64,000 nucleotides of DNA from Phallusia mammillata (GCA_003260075.1 QLIY01000435.1:1-64000), one strand, 5' to 3'. Shown: positions 49,901 through 61,674, counted from the first letter of the stretch. Notes: generated from the letters alone by a model not told the origin. Program-made: numbers and translations.

Positions 49901-52900
49901 TTGCACTACTCCTGTTTGTAAACAAAATTTGGAAAAAAATTACAAAGCAGTCTGGCTTATATTCAGTATCCCTGTCAACTCTGCATGGTTTTCACAACCT
50001 CCTATTATTTTGCTTGGTCACAAATTACCAAAAAAATATTTTTTCAAGATTGAAAAAGCCAATATCGGTACTGTGTTTTAAAATGGATCCAATGTGAAAA
50101 CGTCTGTCGCTTACTTCTACGGTTTTTTTGTAGTATTTCATCCGTTGCGATTAAAACATTTTGTCTTGTTAATTGGTCTTTCTTTTTACGAGCAGTGAAC
50201 ATTTCACCCTTAAAACTGATCCATGCTTTCTAAATTCAACTTTTTTGTCCTTATTATATCATTGAATACTGATTTCAACTTTTACTAGTAATTTTGCTCA
50301 CTCGAACACGTTGGGGCCTGTCCGGAAAACAATCCGTTCCGGCATTCTATCAGATTGGTTCCTGTCATCATAAATCCTATGTTGCAGGCAAACACCACGA
50401 CGTTTGCATTTTGGATAACGATTCTTCCGTTAAGTGGTGCAGTGAATTGAGAACATGTCGTCGTCATCACTGCAAGGTAGTAAAGATTTACTACGATTAC
50501 GCCAGGTTGAAAGCACCCAATCTAGTTAGATGTTTGAAGTTAAGCTAAAAATACTAGGTGTTGTCCTCATTAAAAAAGGCATTAATAATTAACTTACCTC
50601 GGAACAGGGACATTAGCCTATAAAAGTAGGTACTTTTTTAATTTTTGATCTACTTATGTATCCTTATTGAAACATAAGCTAAAAAGTTATGACGTTTTAA
50701 GCCTACTAGTCCATAACATGAATATCTTAGCTGTACTTTCTTCTTATCGACATGATATTAATAACATCGCTTACTTGAGCATGTTGGCGGACCGTTACTG
50801 AACTCTCCATTGCCTAGGCAAACGGCCATACTTCTTCCAGTCACCGTATATCCAGCGTTGCAAGCGTACATCACTATATCCCCTAACATCCATCTTTCCG
50901 AGGGGTTTTCAAGTATTCCGTTGGGTGGCGCTAAGGGTGCTTGACAAGTAGAATCTACAGCTGTAAAGTATTTACCGTTACCTGAGAGACCTTTGTATAT
51001 TTGAACTGGCGCTATTTTATTTTTGTGTTTTTTACGGTTTGTATATCCAAACAGAGGCAGCTAGTTTTGTCCTATGTGGGCTAGTTATGATTGGGGTTGA
51101 TGAAACAGTACCTCGCGTAGCTTCCATAGGTTTTGAGCAAGGCTACTGTCCACTGTTTAATCGTTAGTTTTAAAACTTAACCGATTTGCATTACAGTTAG
51201 TCTGGTTTCATTTATGTTTGATAATTAATTGGTCCAGAGAAAAAACTAAAAAAGAGTTTCACAACAGTTTTTGTTACAACGCAAACTAATTGTATATCTG
51301 TGAAAATATTTACACATAACAATTAACTTATTGGTTGCGTTGTGAATAATGATATTGCTACCTCTGCAAGTGGGATTATGTTCAGTAAAAACTCCATCTT
51401 CCTGGCATGTCGCACTGCTTTCTCCTTGCAGAATTAACCCATTGTCACAAACAAAGAACACACGTTCATTGACGGCCCATTCGGTTTGACCAGATGGCAG
51501 GACAATCACATTCTCTGAGATTGATAGATTGGTACACGAAACACTTGAAGGTTGATCAGCTGGAAAAGTATTTGTAATAACTACCTCAATATAATCACTT
51601 AATGCCACTCTGGTATATTTATATTTGATTTTGATTCGACACTGAACGTTTTGTATATTCATCACATTCACTTCCGAAAAATAAATATATTGCGGCAAAA
51701 CTTCAAAGCACAACTGTTCGTGTTTTAGTGGTATAGCTACAAGGGTCTTTGAAATACCTCGCTGGTAATAAAAGCTTGCCAGTCTTTCTTTTAAATACAG
51801 TTAAAGGCATTTATAAATCAAACTGAGTGTAAGTTTCTAAACGAAGACAATTTACCTTGTTTCACTTGACACACTGGAACAGAACCAAATGTTCCCGATG
51901 CAGTGCAGACAGAAGTATTTTGTCCTACAAGGTTGTAGCCTTCAGCACATGCATATCCTATTGCCTCTCTTTCCATCCATTCCGACTTTTCAGCGGGAAA
52001 TAGAAGAAGGTTTTCGCCGATAGGTTTAGGACAAATTGCCTCTGGCATAGCTACAAAAGAGAAAATAACTTTTAACCTACCAAGTGTACATTAACATTGC
52101 ACTTGACTAATGCGCCGCGCCATGATACACAAACACGTTATGTATTGCAATAAACCAGTTGGTATTGCATAATTCGTATAGATCTGTATGTTTCAAACTT
52201 GTATTATATTTCAAGATTACGATAATTGCAAGGTAGGCCTATTCACCCATAGTTGCATTGCTGAACTTGTGTTGAGCATTACATCATCCACAAACTTATG
52301 TACTAAAATTGGAGTACATGTAGTTGTATTTGCATTACGCAAGGATGGACGTCCAATTCATTGCGTTTTGGAATTTATTTAGGGGCATTGTCTTCATAGA
52401 AAAAATTCTACTGGGCCATATTTGATTGATTAGCTGCAACCTTTTGACAGTGTTATCCAATATTTTCTGTTCTCGGACCATTATTGAATCAGAATATCCA
52501 TTCGTGCATTTGTTGATATTGTTTTTTATGAGAGTAGTATGGCGTTGAAAAGGTTTTTCTCACGACTCACAAAAAACAGTTTATGAACACACGTGAGTCT
52601 ACGAACTCAGGTTTAAGAAACACAACCATATTGGGTCGGCTTTCAGCGCTAATCTTTTTTGTTCTAACAGATGCTCTAACGGATTTTTTCCTGTACATGT
52701 AATCGCGCTGTGGTAAGATTGCAGCTTTGCTTCAAATGTATCGCTTTAAAACTCGGTACCAAACGTGTTACTTTTTAAAGCACCTGGTTTCTTTGTGGTT
52801 GGACTCATTGGCGTAGCCAGGCCAGGGGTCACCTCCTCCAAAAAAATTTAAACTGCTCATTTTTGGTTCAATATCTTGGTGTTTTAAACTGACTGTGAAC

Positions 52901-55162
52901 TGTGTGCCGCGACACACCAGTGTGCCGTGAGAGATTTCAAAGTGTTCTGCAAAATATTTTCTATTTCATAGTGCAGACATTCCCTGGTGTTTAGGGATTG
53001 ACTTTATGACAAAGTACTGGTGTGCATGACAACGCTTCAAAGCTCATATTTTTTGTGTTGGTGATGAAAAGCATCCTTACCCACCGCAATAAAGTTGAAA
53101 ATTAACATTCTGTGAACAACGTTTGTTTTATGTTTGCCTGCGTGTGCCGCGGCTGGGAATTTTAGTTCTTATTGCGCCGCGTGCTTAAAAGGTTTGAGAA
53201 CCACTATACACACACGTATATATATATGACACAACCGTTTTACGTTCTTTCCAAAAAATGATTGTCCCTCTTCCAAAATTGGTTTTAGCTACGCCATTTC
53301 AAGTGTAATGGATAGCATTTTGTTGGATATTTTTCACCAAAGCTTTTGCATTTTCTACAAATCCACATAACTCGACCAGATGCTGACGCTACGCGATATT
53401 TCACTTTCACTTACCGATACATTGCCGCAAAGGCAGAAATAGAAAATAGCTGTCTTGACAAATACAGGCGACCCTTCTGTATGTAAGACACTGGGAGTTG
53501 AGCGGGCAATTAAGTGCAGCACAATCGCCAAAAGAAGCTGGAGTAAGTCTCGTACGTTCTGTTAAAATGCATAAATTGAAACAAACATTAGGGGCTTGAC
53601 TAATTCAATTAACTACTTTAGTTTTTATCAATTTGTGGTCTACAGTTTTCGGTTAATTCCTTTTTTTCTTAGACTCCTCACATTAAGTACTTTGCTTTTG
53701 CACAAAACACCACTTTAAGACGATCGATCATTTTTTTCGTTTATCCCGATCTTATGTTTCAAATACAGCTTTGACGGAAAAGTATTTGCTCTCACCCCAA
53801 ACTTACCGACACAACCATCTGCAGGGTGTGTGAAAAATCCAGGGTTACAAACACATATATCTTGTCGTTGGTATGACACGCAGTGACTGTTTCGCTCACA
53901 GTTTTTTGTGCATCTCGTCGCGACGTTAATGGAGGGCTGGATATCTAAAAATATTTTGATTTGTAAACTGTTGGCTGAAATACGTGTAATGGCCCCGAGA
54001 TGTTAGTGTGAAGCCACAATCCCAGTTTACGAACAAAAAATGCACTGTACCGACATAGCAGCAAACGCTGAAAATTTTCTGTAAAAATCTTTGTCAAACA
54101 AATATAATTTTGTTGGAATATACTCCAAACTGATGATATGAATACAGCTTACATAAAAGCGGATTTGACGGTAGTATACGAATGTAGACTATATAATGCA
54201 CCATAATTAGTTTTTCCTGTTTAACGTACTTAGACATCTCGGCGTGGTTCCTCCTTCCACCGTCCATATACCATCACCACAAACAGCTACACTACCTCCG
54301 ACACTTTTGTAGCCTGCGTTGCAGATAAAAGTTATGTTGTCACCTGCGTTGTACCTCTCCCTGGAGAGTGGTGGGTCAGGGACGTAAATTGCATTCTGTA
54401 TCCCCGGAGGACGGTAACAGAAGTCTGTATTTGGATAAAAGGATAAGGTATTGTATACTTGCACACTTCTACTAGTTTTCACGGATTCTGTGTCTTTAGT
54501 TGTGCTCCTGCTGAGGTGACAGCGGACATAAACGCCAACCTGAAACTCATTTTTTTACAGAACAAACAGCAAACTTTGTGAACCGTTGTGAGTACGTATA
54601 AATTTTATGTTAACAATTTTTTTTAAATATTTTTTTTAGTTTATCAATTTGAAAAGATACAAGCAATGGGCCGTACTTTGTTGAAGTACTTTCAAGTACC
54701 TTATATATCACCGTTTATTAACACAAATTAATTGGCAACTAATATTAATAATGGTAAAGTAATGCTGACTTCGCCAGGCAACAGTTGAATTGGAAAAAAA
54801 GAATTAGCGATGACCAAACCTAACAAATATTTGTTTTGTCAAAGAACAAGTATTTAGAAAGCACCGCTTCGCCACTGGTAGCAATGTCATTATACAACGA
54901 AAAGCAGTGACAGCACCAAAAAAGACTCTAAAAAATTTTTTGTAAGCTGCAAAAACTTCACTGTTTTGCAGTTTTTTACTCGGTTTATAATAGTTACCAA
55001 CATGCAAAATATTTTTATATTTTACATGTCATCTTATATTCAGTATATTTGTCTCCAATTGACGTCCACGGAAAACTCACCAACAGGTTGCTGTTGTCCG
55101 TCAACCACGAGAGTTACGCTTGTCAGTGTTAGACAGCAAAACAACCACTTTGAGTGAACCAT
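34946..55162 (-). CDS. Gene F: giant secreted CCP/EGF protein, 37 CCPs
   Basis: Forty exons can be joined without a frame break into 2,461 codons: signal peptide, one CCP, two EGF-like domains and 36 further CCPs. Exon coordinates are listed in the four block entries that follow. Every internal exon is a multiple of three and every intron is phase 1, so exons can be duplicated, lost or skipped without breaking frame. The start exon (55081-55162, MVHSKWLFCCLTLTSVTLVV, then DGQQQPV) has a clear hydrophobic leader. The last exon ends at TAA 34946-34948, one residue after the final CCP cysteine. No membrane segment was seen, so the product looks secreted or matrix-bound. Size and repeat number are of the order of large sushi proteins such as SVEP1 or CSMD, but without their other domains. 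I found no second signal peptide in the span; still, two or more genes cannot be excluded without cDNA. Confidence 0.8.
35349..35549. repeat. direct duplication around a 10-C gap
   Basis: Copy 1 at 35349-35439, ten C at 35440-35449, copy 2 from 35450. Copy 2 has a nine-base insertion (GCAGCATGG). It lies in the intron between the last two internal exons of gene F. Confidence 0.75.
35908..36157. repeat. direct duplication around a 10-C gap
   Basis: 120-base copies at 35908-36027 and 36038-36157 with two substitutions, separated by exactly ten C. Confidence 0.78.
38406..38587. repeat. direct duplication around a 10-C gap
   Basis: 86-base copies at 38406-38491 and 38502-38587 with one substitution. 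The visible run is 13 C, but copy 2 ends in CCC before unique sequence, so three C belong to copy 1 and exactly ten are filler. Confidence 0.78.
38684..38919. repeat. two tandem copies of a 118-base unit
   Basis: A unit starting AAGTTTTCTTTTCTC recurs at 38802 with several substitutions and no filler between. This looks like a real tandem duplication in an intron of gene F, unlike the gapped pairs. Confidence 0.7.
41144..49911 (-). other. gene F amplified A/B CCP pair block
   Basis: Exons: 49726-49911 A, 49413-49601 B, 49119-49304 A, 48752-48937 B, 48330-48512 A, 47998-48183 B, 47606-47788 A, 47247-47426 B, 46922-47104 A, 46474-46659 B, 45976-46155 A, 45596-45778 B, 44990-45169 B, 44584-44769 A, 44027-44212 B, 43525-43704 A, 43279-43464 B, 42670-42855 A, 42094-42279 B, 41623-41808 A, 41144-41347 B. 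Type A reads like CTNPSTPLNGISWPRGKTVW, NEIVNFTC, SARC, FTSHNPSC. Type B reads like CNRPAAPINGGITEQRLQW, GERLTFTC, NGQFS, APMCNS. The five pairs between 49.9 and 46.5 kb are the most alike, introns included, so they are the youngest. One B exon (44990) breaks the alternation. Confidence 0.8.
42954..43190. repeat. direct duplication around a 10-C gap
   Basis: Copies at 42954-43067 and 43078-43190 with about three substitutions, separated by ten C (43068-43077). In an intron of gene F. Confidence 0.78.
50302..52050 (-). other. gene F CCPs 2-5
   Basis: Exons 51856-52050, 51362-51559, 50775-50960, 50302-50469. Each has four cysteines in CCP order. The second (TEWAVNERVFFVC, GVFTEHNPTC) already shows the A-type pattern seen downstream; the third and fourth are B-like. 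The fourth is the shortest CCP in the gene, with 56 codons, having lost the usual Trp-Gly-Glu-like segment between cysteines 1 and 2. Confidence 0.75.
52809..53295. mobile_element. nested MITE remnants in gene F intron
   Basis: Outer ends are TGGCGTAGCCAGG (near 52809) and, inverted, TTAGCTACGCCA (near 53295). Inside, at about 52885-53207, is a diverged hAT-like segment with GTGTGCCGCGACACACC and the terminal TTTGAGAACCACT. The 5' end of the inner element is degraded, and no clean target duplication is visible. The insertion explains why this is the longest intron of gene F. Confidence 0.5.
53415..55162 (-). other. gene F amino-terminal module: signal, CCP, two EGF
   Basis: Exons 55081-55162 (signal peptide), 54230-54424 (CCP1: FCYRPPGIQNA, CGDGIWTVEGG), 53807-53944 (EGF-like: CTKNCERNSHCV, CVCNPGFF, DGC) and 53415-53558 (EGF-like: CAALNCPLNSQCL, CICQDSYF, RQC). 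The same four-exon plan opens gene G. CCP1 of both genes keeps the classic tryptophan between cysteines 3 and 4 and has an insert before cysteine 4. This block is therefore the ancestral head shared by the two genes. Confidence 0.8.
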
Positions 55163-56958
55163 TGTACTGTCTTCGCAAAAATATAATTTTAAAGGAATCC
55201 TGTCAATACGAAAGCACACATTAGACTAACTGTTTTTTTGGTTTTGAAAAAAAAAAACACTTTCTCTTGCTTCCTTGTGTTTAAAACAAAAGGAGTCGAA
55301 CCAACGCTAAAGTGACTATAGGCTTTGGAGGATGCGAATTTTAAATAATATGCCATTTTCGAAACGTTGCTACCCAAACTCAAAACGAGTTCATGTGACT
55401 GCTTGTGCTGATCTGAGTCAAACCTTTTTAAGTCTTTTGCCAGAATGTATTCTTTTTTAACATTGTGGGACGAATTCAATCTTGTGTCTTGCCTCCCAGC
55501 GATTCCCAGTCAAGCCCCGAGTTTTGTGGGTAACTTGACGCCCCTCTAAGACCTCGGGTAAGATTAGAATTTTGATATTTGGGACCGCAGCCTGCACATA
55601 ATGCACTGTTACTTTCCATTTTCACTTGAGGTCGGTATTTTGCGATGAAAAGTTCGTTATAAAACGATATGTGAGTTTGGGATGATTGATACGTTTTTCG
55701 ATAAGATATATGTGCCTTTTTGGGTAAACGATAGTTCTCGTCATTTCAATTGCAGAAGGTGGGGCTAATTTTACATTGATACTGGACATTTGACCAATGG
55801 TATGATTTATGTTTGATGTCTGGATTTCACGTTTCGCATCGCAAAGTAAAAACCTTAAAGTGATGATTTGTTGTTTTAGCAATTCGCTTTAAACTACCAC
55901 AAGCATCAGGCTTTTAAAACCATTTGTGTTTTTGTCAAAAAATATAGGGAACACTTCAAAGAAAACAAATGACTGATCAGTGACACTATTGTTCGCTAAT
56001 TTGCACTGTCTTTGACACCTCCAGCACGAATTCTTTTACATATCCACTTAAAATACGTGCTCTCTAAATTCTCAAGACCCCCTGTAGGCAAAACTCTTTA
56101 CCTGGAAACTTCGCTTGTTTATCGGGCCTTGTGTCCTCCCCAACTGCACGTTTCGTGATCATTTACTTGGCGACTGTGGTTATTTTTTACATGTTTGTTT
56201 TTATGTTGTCTTTTATGTATGTCGATAGTACTTGAGCTAAAGTTCCTTTTTCGCTTCATATTTGTGGCATCAACCGTGAATATTGTATAAAAGTTGCTTT
56301 ACTAATTCTGATTTTTTTAACAACCAGGTTTATTCAGCAACATCGAAACCTACTTTTACAATTGCAAGATTTTTTTAGTTTGATAATATCGGCTTTTTAT
56401 GATAGTCTCGTGCTTATGCAAGCTTCGTTGTTTGCCATAAATATTTACCTGGAATTTGTCGTTACCCTTTGACATATACTTTGTATTGCCCTAAAGCTAT
56501 TCGAAACAAAACACTGACCCTTAACCTTTAAAAGATTAGGTTATTTGGCCCTGAAGCTATAGAAGTTTAATGCCGTGTATATTGCGTTTGTGGTGTCGTT
56601 TACCTAAAATATTAACAAACTGAATCCTTGTAGAAATTTTTTTTTTGTATGTCCTTTCTGATAGTATGTTACTATAATGTGCGTGACAACGTAAATGATT
56701 TTCATCTCTTAAAAATGTCCTACATTTTCTTTTATAGAATCCAAAATCATATCAAATTGACACCTGGTCAAAGACCTGATCTATACGGTTGGTGTTGATA
56801 ATTTCCAACCGTGTTTCTAACCTTTAGCATTGAAAAGCTGCCTCAAAGCTTTCAAAAACAGCATTTTGGAGGTTTATTGACAAAAACAGCGCACAGTATC
56901 GGTATTTTAACACTCAGCTTTGGAAAAAAAAATTCTTTCTGCAGCAATAACAACAACC
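55163..56958. other. spacer between genes F and E
   Basis: Contains the promoter region of gene F and the 3' untranslated region of gene E. I see no additional exon or element. Confidence 0.5.
56872..56877 (-). promoter_or_regulatory. candidate poly(A) signal of gene E
   Basis: AATAAA on the minus strand, about 80 bases after the TAA of gene E. It supports 56959 as the true end of the coding sequence. Confidence 0.6.
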
Positions 56959-58463
56959 TTACATGAGACTCGAAGTAATCGGGGTTGGTGACTCGGTTGA
57001 AATAGCTGCAAAAAACATTGAATAAATGTTTGTCACGAAGTAGTGGGAGTGGCAATAAACTGTTACGTTTGCACTTTAACGAAACCCTTCTGCATAGTAT
57101 CTCAATTAACACTTTTCAAACGACTAAAAGATTTCTTTTGCAACTATTGGAAATTATTCGATTTAATTTTGCGGTAAATGATAAAGTTAAATCAATACAA
57201 CGAGATAAGAAAAGTAACCTACCTTCACAAACCGGCAGAGGACCGAATATACTGCCGTCCCCTTGACAGAATCGAATTGGTAGAGCAAATATTGGGTGGC
57301 TGGTCGGACTTGTCACATAACGGTAACCTGGCAGACACATGTAAGTGATAATTTCGTTGGCTCGCCATTTCGATTTGCCTTCAGGAACGATCTTAGCATT
57401 TGCAGGAACTTCAGGATTGTTGCAAATCACTTCTGCAAAAATTTACACATGATTAACGTATGTGCATTGTCATTTACCCACATCTGCTAAGACACTTGTT
57501 AAGTAACTGTAAAACGAGTTGGAGATATTAAAGAAACGTCCGCTGCATCTTAATGTAGTGTTAAAGAGTCATTAGTTTTTTTTTCTTACCTTTGCATTTT
57601 GGGACATCTCCTAAAATGGTTCCGTCCGGTGTGCAGAAACGAGTTGAGGAACCAACAATTTGGTAGCCAGTAGTGCACTTGTAAGTAATTAGCTCCGTGG
57701 GTTTCCAAACCGTCTTTTCTGGTGGAACAGTCATGGCGTTTGCCGGAACTTGTGGGTTGTTGCAAGTCACTGAAATGTTTGGTTGTACGAATGGCGAAGC
57801 TACTTGGTCAATCTCCACTTCTGTGAAATATACATACACTATGTTTTTACTTTCTTGTAAAAATTTAGATTAAAGTTTGTCAGCATACTCATATATTTAA
57901 ATTAGCCCCAACTCTAAAATAACCACTATGTGCAGAGTTGATATTTTTGACTCACCTTTGCAAACTGGCAATTTGCCGAAAATTTTCCCGTTCGGCAGAC
58001 AAAACCGTAGTGGGTGGCTGTCATGTGTGAACTTATAACCGGAGATGCACTTATACGCAATGATTTCCAGTGTCTGCCACTCCGTTTTTCCTTTGGGGTA
58101 AATACCCCCCCCCCGTAGTGGGTGGCTGTCATGTGTGAACGTATAACCGGAGATGCACTTATACGCAATAATTTCCAGTGTCTGCCACTCCGTTTTTCCT
58201 TTGGGGTAAATCTTTGCGTTCGGTGGCACTCTCGGACTTTTACAAGTACCTGTAATGAAAGAGAACATGCCGAAATTAATCAGAGTACTTAATCGTTCTG
58301 ATATACTCATCTGCGCGATTTTTGTCCATCAGGCAAATAACAGCGTTCCTGCATATCATCACCCCCCTTCAAATGAAAGAAAACGTTTCTTACCTTGTCC
58401 AATAACAAGAAGACCAAGACTAGCAAATACAAGAAAACTAAACATAGAAGTTTTGCAGTCCAT
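56959..58463 (-). CDS. Gene E: small secreted protein with three CCPs
   Basis: Exons: 58394-58463 (signal peptide MDCKTSMFSFLVFASLGLLV, then IGQ), 57956-58249 (CCP1, contains a false duplication), 57590-57820 (CCP2), 57223-57432 (CCP3), 56959-57005 (tail ISTESPTPITSS and stop). Phases are all 1 and the lengths sum in frame. The exon at 57956 holds a 98-base duplicate around ten C; removing one copy plus filler (108 bases) leaves 186 bases, a normal CCP exon, and a protein of about 247 residues. CCP2 has a 20-residue linker in front; CCP3 has an inserted loop between cysteines 2 and 3. The short Ser/Thr/Pro tail could be O-glycosylated. No anchor is visible. The CCPs resemble those at the carboxy end of gene F and in gene D (PEVPANA, LITY-C). 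Confidence 0.8.
58007..58212. repeat. gap-flanking duplication inside a coding exon
   Basis: 98-base copies at 58007-58104 and 58115-58212 around ten C (58105-58114), within CCP1 of gene E. The G run it creates on the coding strand would read as extra glycines. The copies differ by at least one coding change (GYTFTHD against GYKFTHD). Confidence 0.8.
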
Positions 58464-59006
58464 GATGTCGTTGTTGATTTCCAAGTTTTTGTCTTCCTTA
58501 ATGCGTATGTCGAAGTTGGAGTTTGATACCGAAAGTAACAGGCAGTTGTTGGTTTTATACAGAACTTGCTAATGTATATGCAAAGTATTCTTTGCTTTTG
58601 TTCCAAGCCGTTGGCCATTCGTTGAAACTCCAAGGTCTTGAGTTGTTCATTAACATGCAAAGCTTAATTTTGTGTAATGCCTAGTTCGTGTAACAATTTT
58701 GTTATCGCCATATAGGTAAGAGTTTTACTTTGAAAACGTGATGCCTATGTGAGTGTTAATTTTTAGAAATATACCACAACATCAGTTTCTATTTTATCGG
58801 CGAACGTTACGTTGGAAAAATGCGCTACGACAAAACGTGATGATAAATTAATGCAAGACGCTTATTTCCATGGAACAAATATTCGCAATTTGCCTTGATT
58901 GCGTTGCAGACCAGTAGTTGGAAAATGGATGCCTAAGGCTACAAGTCGGACAGGCCTTCAATGTAAATTTGTAGGCAGAACAGCTTTTTTACTGCTTGGA
59001 CTAAAG

Positions 59007-59403
59007 CAGTGGTTCTCAAACTTTTCCATTATTTTTTCAAAACGGTTTCTTTGCCATTATTTCGAGGGCTCGCGGTCCTCAAGCCTGAATGTGTTTTTCA
59101 GAAAAACGAAAGTTGATCACAGGATTTTAGCTAGTTTTGCGAAATTACGCATAACAAAGATCCAAAGACAACTTGCGACATCACAGACAAGACAACAAAA
59201 CATTACAATTGTGCGCGAACAACTGCATTTTTGTTGGTTGTTACGCAATAAAGGCTATTGTTTAGCAATGGAGACAGTCAATTCTCAATTCTACTTTGAT
59301 TTAAACTTATTCAGTGGACAAACTGACGCCAAAGTTTCGCGGTTCCCCCGAAATCGCCTCACGCACCCCTAAAGGACCGCGGACCCCAGTTTGAGAACCG
59401 CTG
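59007..59403. mobile_element. hAT-type MITE, reverse of the 28578 family
   Basis: 397 bases, CAGTGGTTCTCAAACTT to CAGTTTGAGAACCGCTG, flanked by perfect gactaaag (58999-59006, 59404-59411). Confidence 0.9.
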
Positions 59404-59677
59404 GACTAAAGGCTTTGTACCTCATTGAATTCGGGGATAATTTTTATTGCAAAGTTGTAGAGCAGATGCTGCTTGAATTATCTGCATATACTCACTACAT
59501 TAACATAGTTTAAAAATAGATTTTCGTTCATAAAAAACACGAAGTCATTCGTTGTTTGTGATTTGTGAGATACTTAATTTTCTCCTTTTCATCAGTAGCC
59601 TTTTTAAATAAAACACATCTGTTGTTTTACAGATATATGGCATCGACCTATTTACATGCTTCTTATTTATACGTACT

Positions 59678-59927
59678 TCCAAATATCTCACTAGCATTTA
59701 CATCTGTTTTCAATGAGGACAACTGTTAACAACAACACGTGTTTTTTTAATTTTTAAGTAACAAAACGTGTACTATTGTGAAAAAGCATGTCGTTGGGCC
59801 CCCCCCCCTCCAAATATCTCACTAGCATTTACATCTGTTTTCAATGAGGACAACTGCTAACAACAACACGTGTTTTTTAATTTTTAAGTAACAAAACGTG
59901 TACTATAGTGAAAAAGCATGTCGTTGG
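59678..59927. repeat. direct duplication around a 10-C gap
   Basis: Copies at 59678-59798 and 59809-59927 with two substitutions and a T-run change, separated by ten C. Confidence 0.78.
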
Positions 59928-60729
59928 AATATAAGCTTACTTGTATGCCGTGGCTTTTAAGATGTGTTTGTTTACTTGCACTTCATGTGTCAAATGTAGA
60001 CAAATGTACTTTTATCGTTAAGTTGTAGCTCTGGTTTCAAAAGTTTTGTTCTTGCCAGTTATGTTTACCAACAGGCGGTTTCTTCGATAAAGGGTACAAA
60101 AGGCGTGCCTGTAATCAACGCCTGTTTTGCGCGGCAGTTTTGTGGCGCTTTGCGCTGTTCGTCTGATGTTGGATATGTTAATTTGCGCGGAACATTTGGT
60201 AACAGTAAAGTCTTGTGGCATACTAACTTGTAATCTTGTACGGATTTTTTCAGCATAGAATTAGGTGACAAATATTTCGTTTTTTAGAAATCAGACCAGA
60301 TTGCAGAATTGGACATGGTAAATGGAATGCATAACAGATGAGGAGCCAAAACTGATCTTCATTTCATTTCACATGTTTGTTTAAAGTTGACCCAAACAAG
60401 TTTGAAGGCCAAACTAAGTACCGAGTTTTGATATCCGAGTTTGCCGTTAAAAGACAGTTGGATTAAGCTTTTGCTTGGATTGAAAGTTTTTGTACGTCTG
60501 TTGTTTAATCAATTAGTTCTTAACATAACAGAAAAGTTAAGAATTCTATATCTGTATGCGTGTTTTATTTGCGTATGGTACACAAGTGTAATAGTGTGAT
60601 TTAAAACTGAAACTTACAAACTATACCCAAAACTGGTAATAATATCTATAACTTTCAGCATGCGACAAAACCAAAACATTTGGAACTTTACATATAAGAG
60701 AAAATCACTTAAAAGATGCAATCGTACAA

Positions 60730-60939
60730 AATTGCAATCGTCCTGTCTGTATTTTAGGAAAACGTCTCAAACAAGCATTTCATTCTTATGTTTGTTTAGT
60801 TTCCATTGCGCCTCTTTTTATGTGTATTTCCCCCCCCCCAATTGCAATCGTCCTGTCTGTATTTTAGGAAAACGTCTCAAACAAGCACTTCATTCTTATG
60901 TTTGTTTAGTTTCCATTACGCCTCTTTTTATGTGTATTT
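60730..60939. repeat. direct duplication around a 10-C gap
   Basis: 100-base copies at 60730-60829 and 60840-60939 with two substitutions, separated by ten C. Confidence 0.78.
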
Positions 60940-61575
60940 TATTTTATTTAACAAGGTTTAGAAAAATTTTAAGAAATCACATCACTGTTAGCTTGTGTCC
61001 TTGTTGTGTAAATAATGTGTTGTTGGTTTAATATTCGCAAAACATAACGATTTCGGCACACTTTGCCATGTAAAGGGGAACACTTGACGTGGTAAAATCT
61101 TGCCGAAAAAAAATCACACAGTATTCTTTTATCAAAATTACTTTTATCCGTCGGTAATTGGAGAAAATAGGCTATGCTTTAAATTTAAAATGAATCATTT
61201 TCGGCAAGATTAGATGAGCATGAGGTAATTTAAATCGTTTAAAACACGACCTGTATGTCTAACACAGCCCTAGCCGGTCATATAACACGATTGAATATAA
61301 CGTGGCAAATATACAATGTTATGATCAAATATAGACACATTTTTACTTAGAGATTTATAATGCATGACTAAAATATAAAATACGCCGAATTTGTTTTACA
61401 ATGCAAGATACTCGGTCGATTTGAACGTATAAAATACAGAAATAAAATCGAATCTGCTCATACAACGAATTTGCAATCCGTTTCGTCAGCCAGTCATCTT
61501 CATTTAGTTTCCCATTCTGAAACAAAGTATTTTGTTGTAAGATCTGGAATTATATATATTTTTTGGGCTGAATAT

Positions 61576-61581
61576 TTTAAT
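61576..61581 (-). promoter_or_regulatory. candidate poly(A) signal of gene D
   Basis: ATTAAA on the minus strand about 95 bases after the stop codon of gene D. Confidence 0.4.
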
Positions 61582-61674
61582 TCGCTAATTTGTTTTAGCT
61601 GCTTAAAAAACGACAAGAGCTTAAGCAGCATTTTTGCCAAACTTTTTGGTATAATTATCTCCAATATTGTTCAC

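Larger units (their letters stand above)
58464..61674. other. spacer between genes E and D
   Basis: Promoter side of gene E and 3' side of gene D. It holds one MITE and two gap-flanking duplications. No exon with domain support was seen. Confidence 0.5.

Noticed and set aside
57926..58310. A CCP with two tandem copies of the same half-domain in gene E
   Set aside because: The repeat boundaries coincide with a ten-C gap and the copies are nearly identical; it is an assembly duplication.
59007..59372. Plus-strand frame ending in a 157-residue protein
   Set aside because: Most of it lies inside the MITE at 59007-59403.
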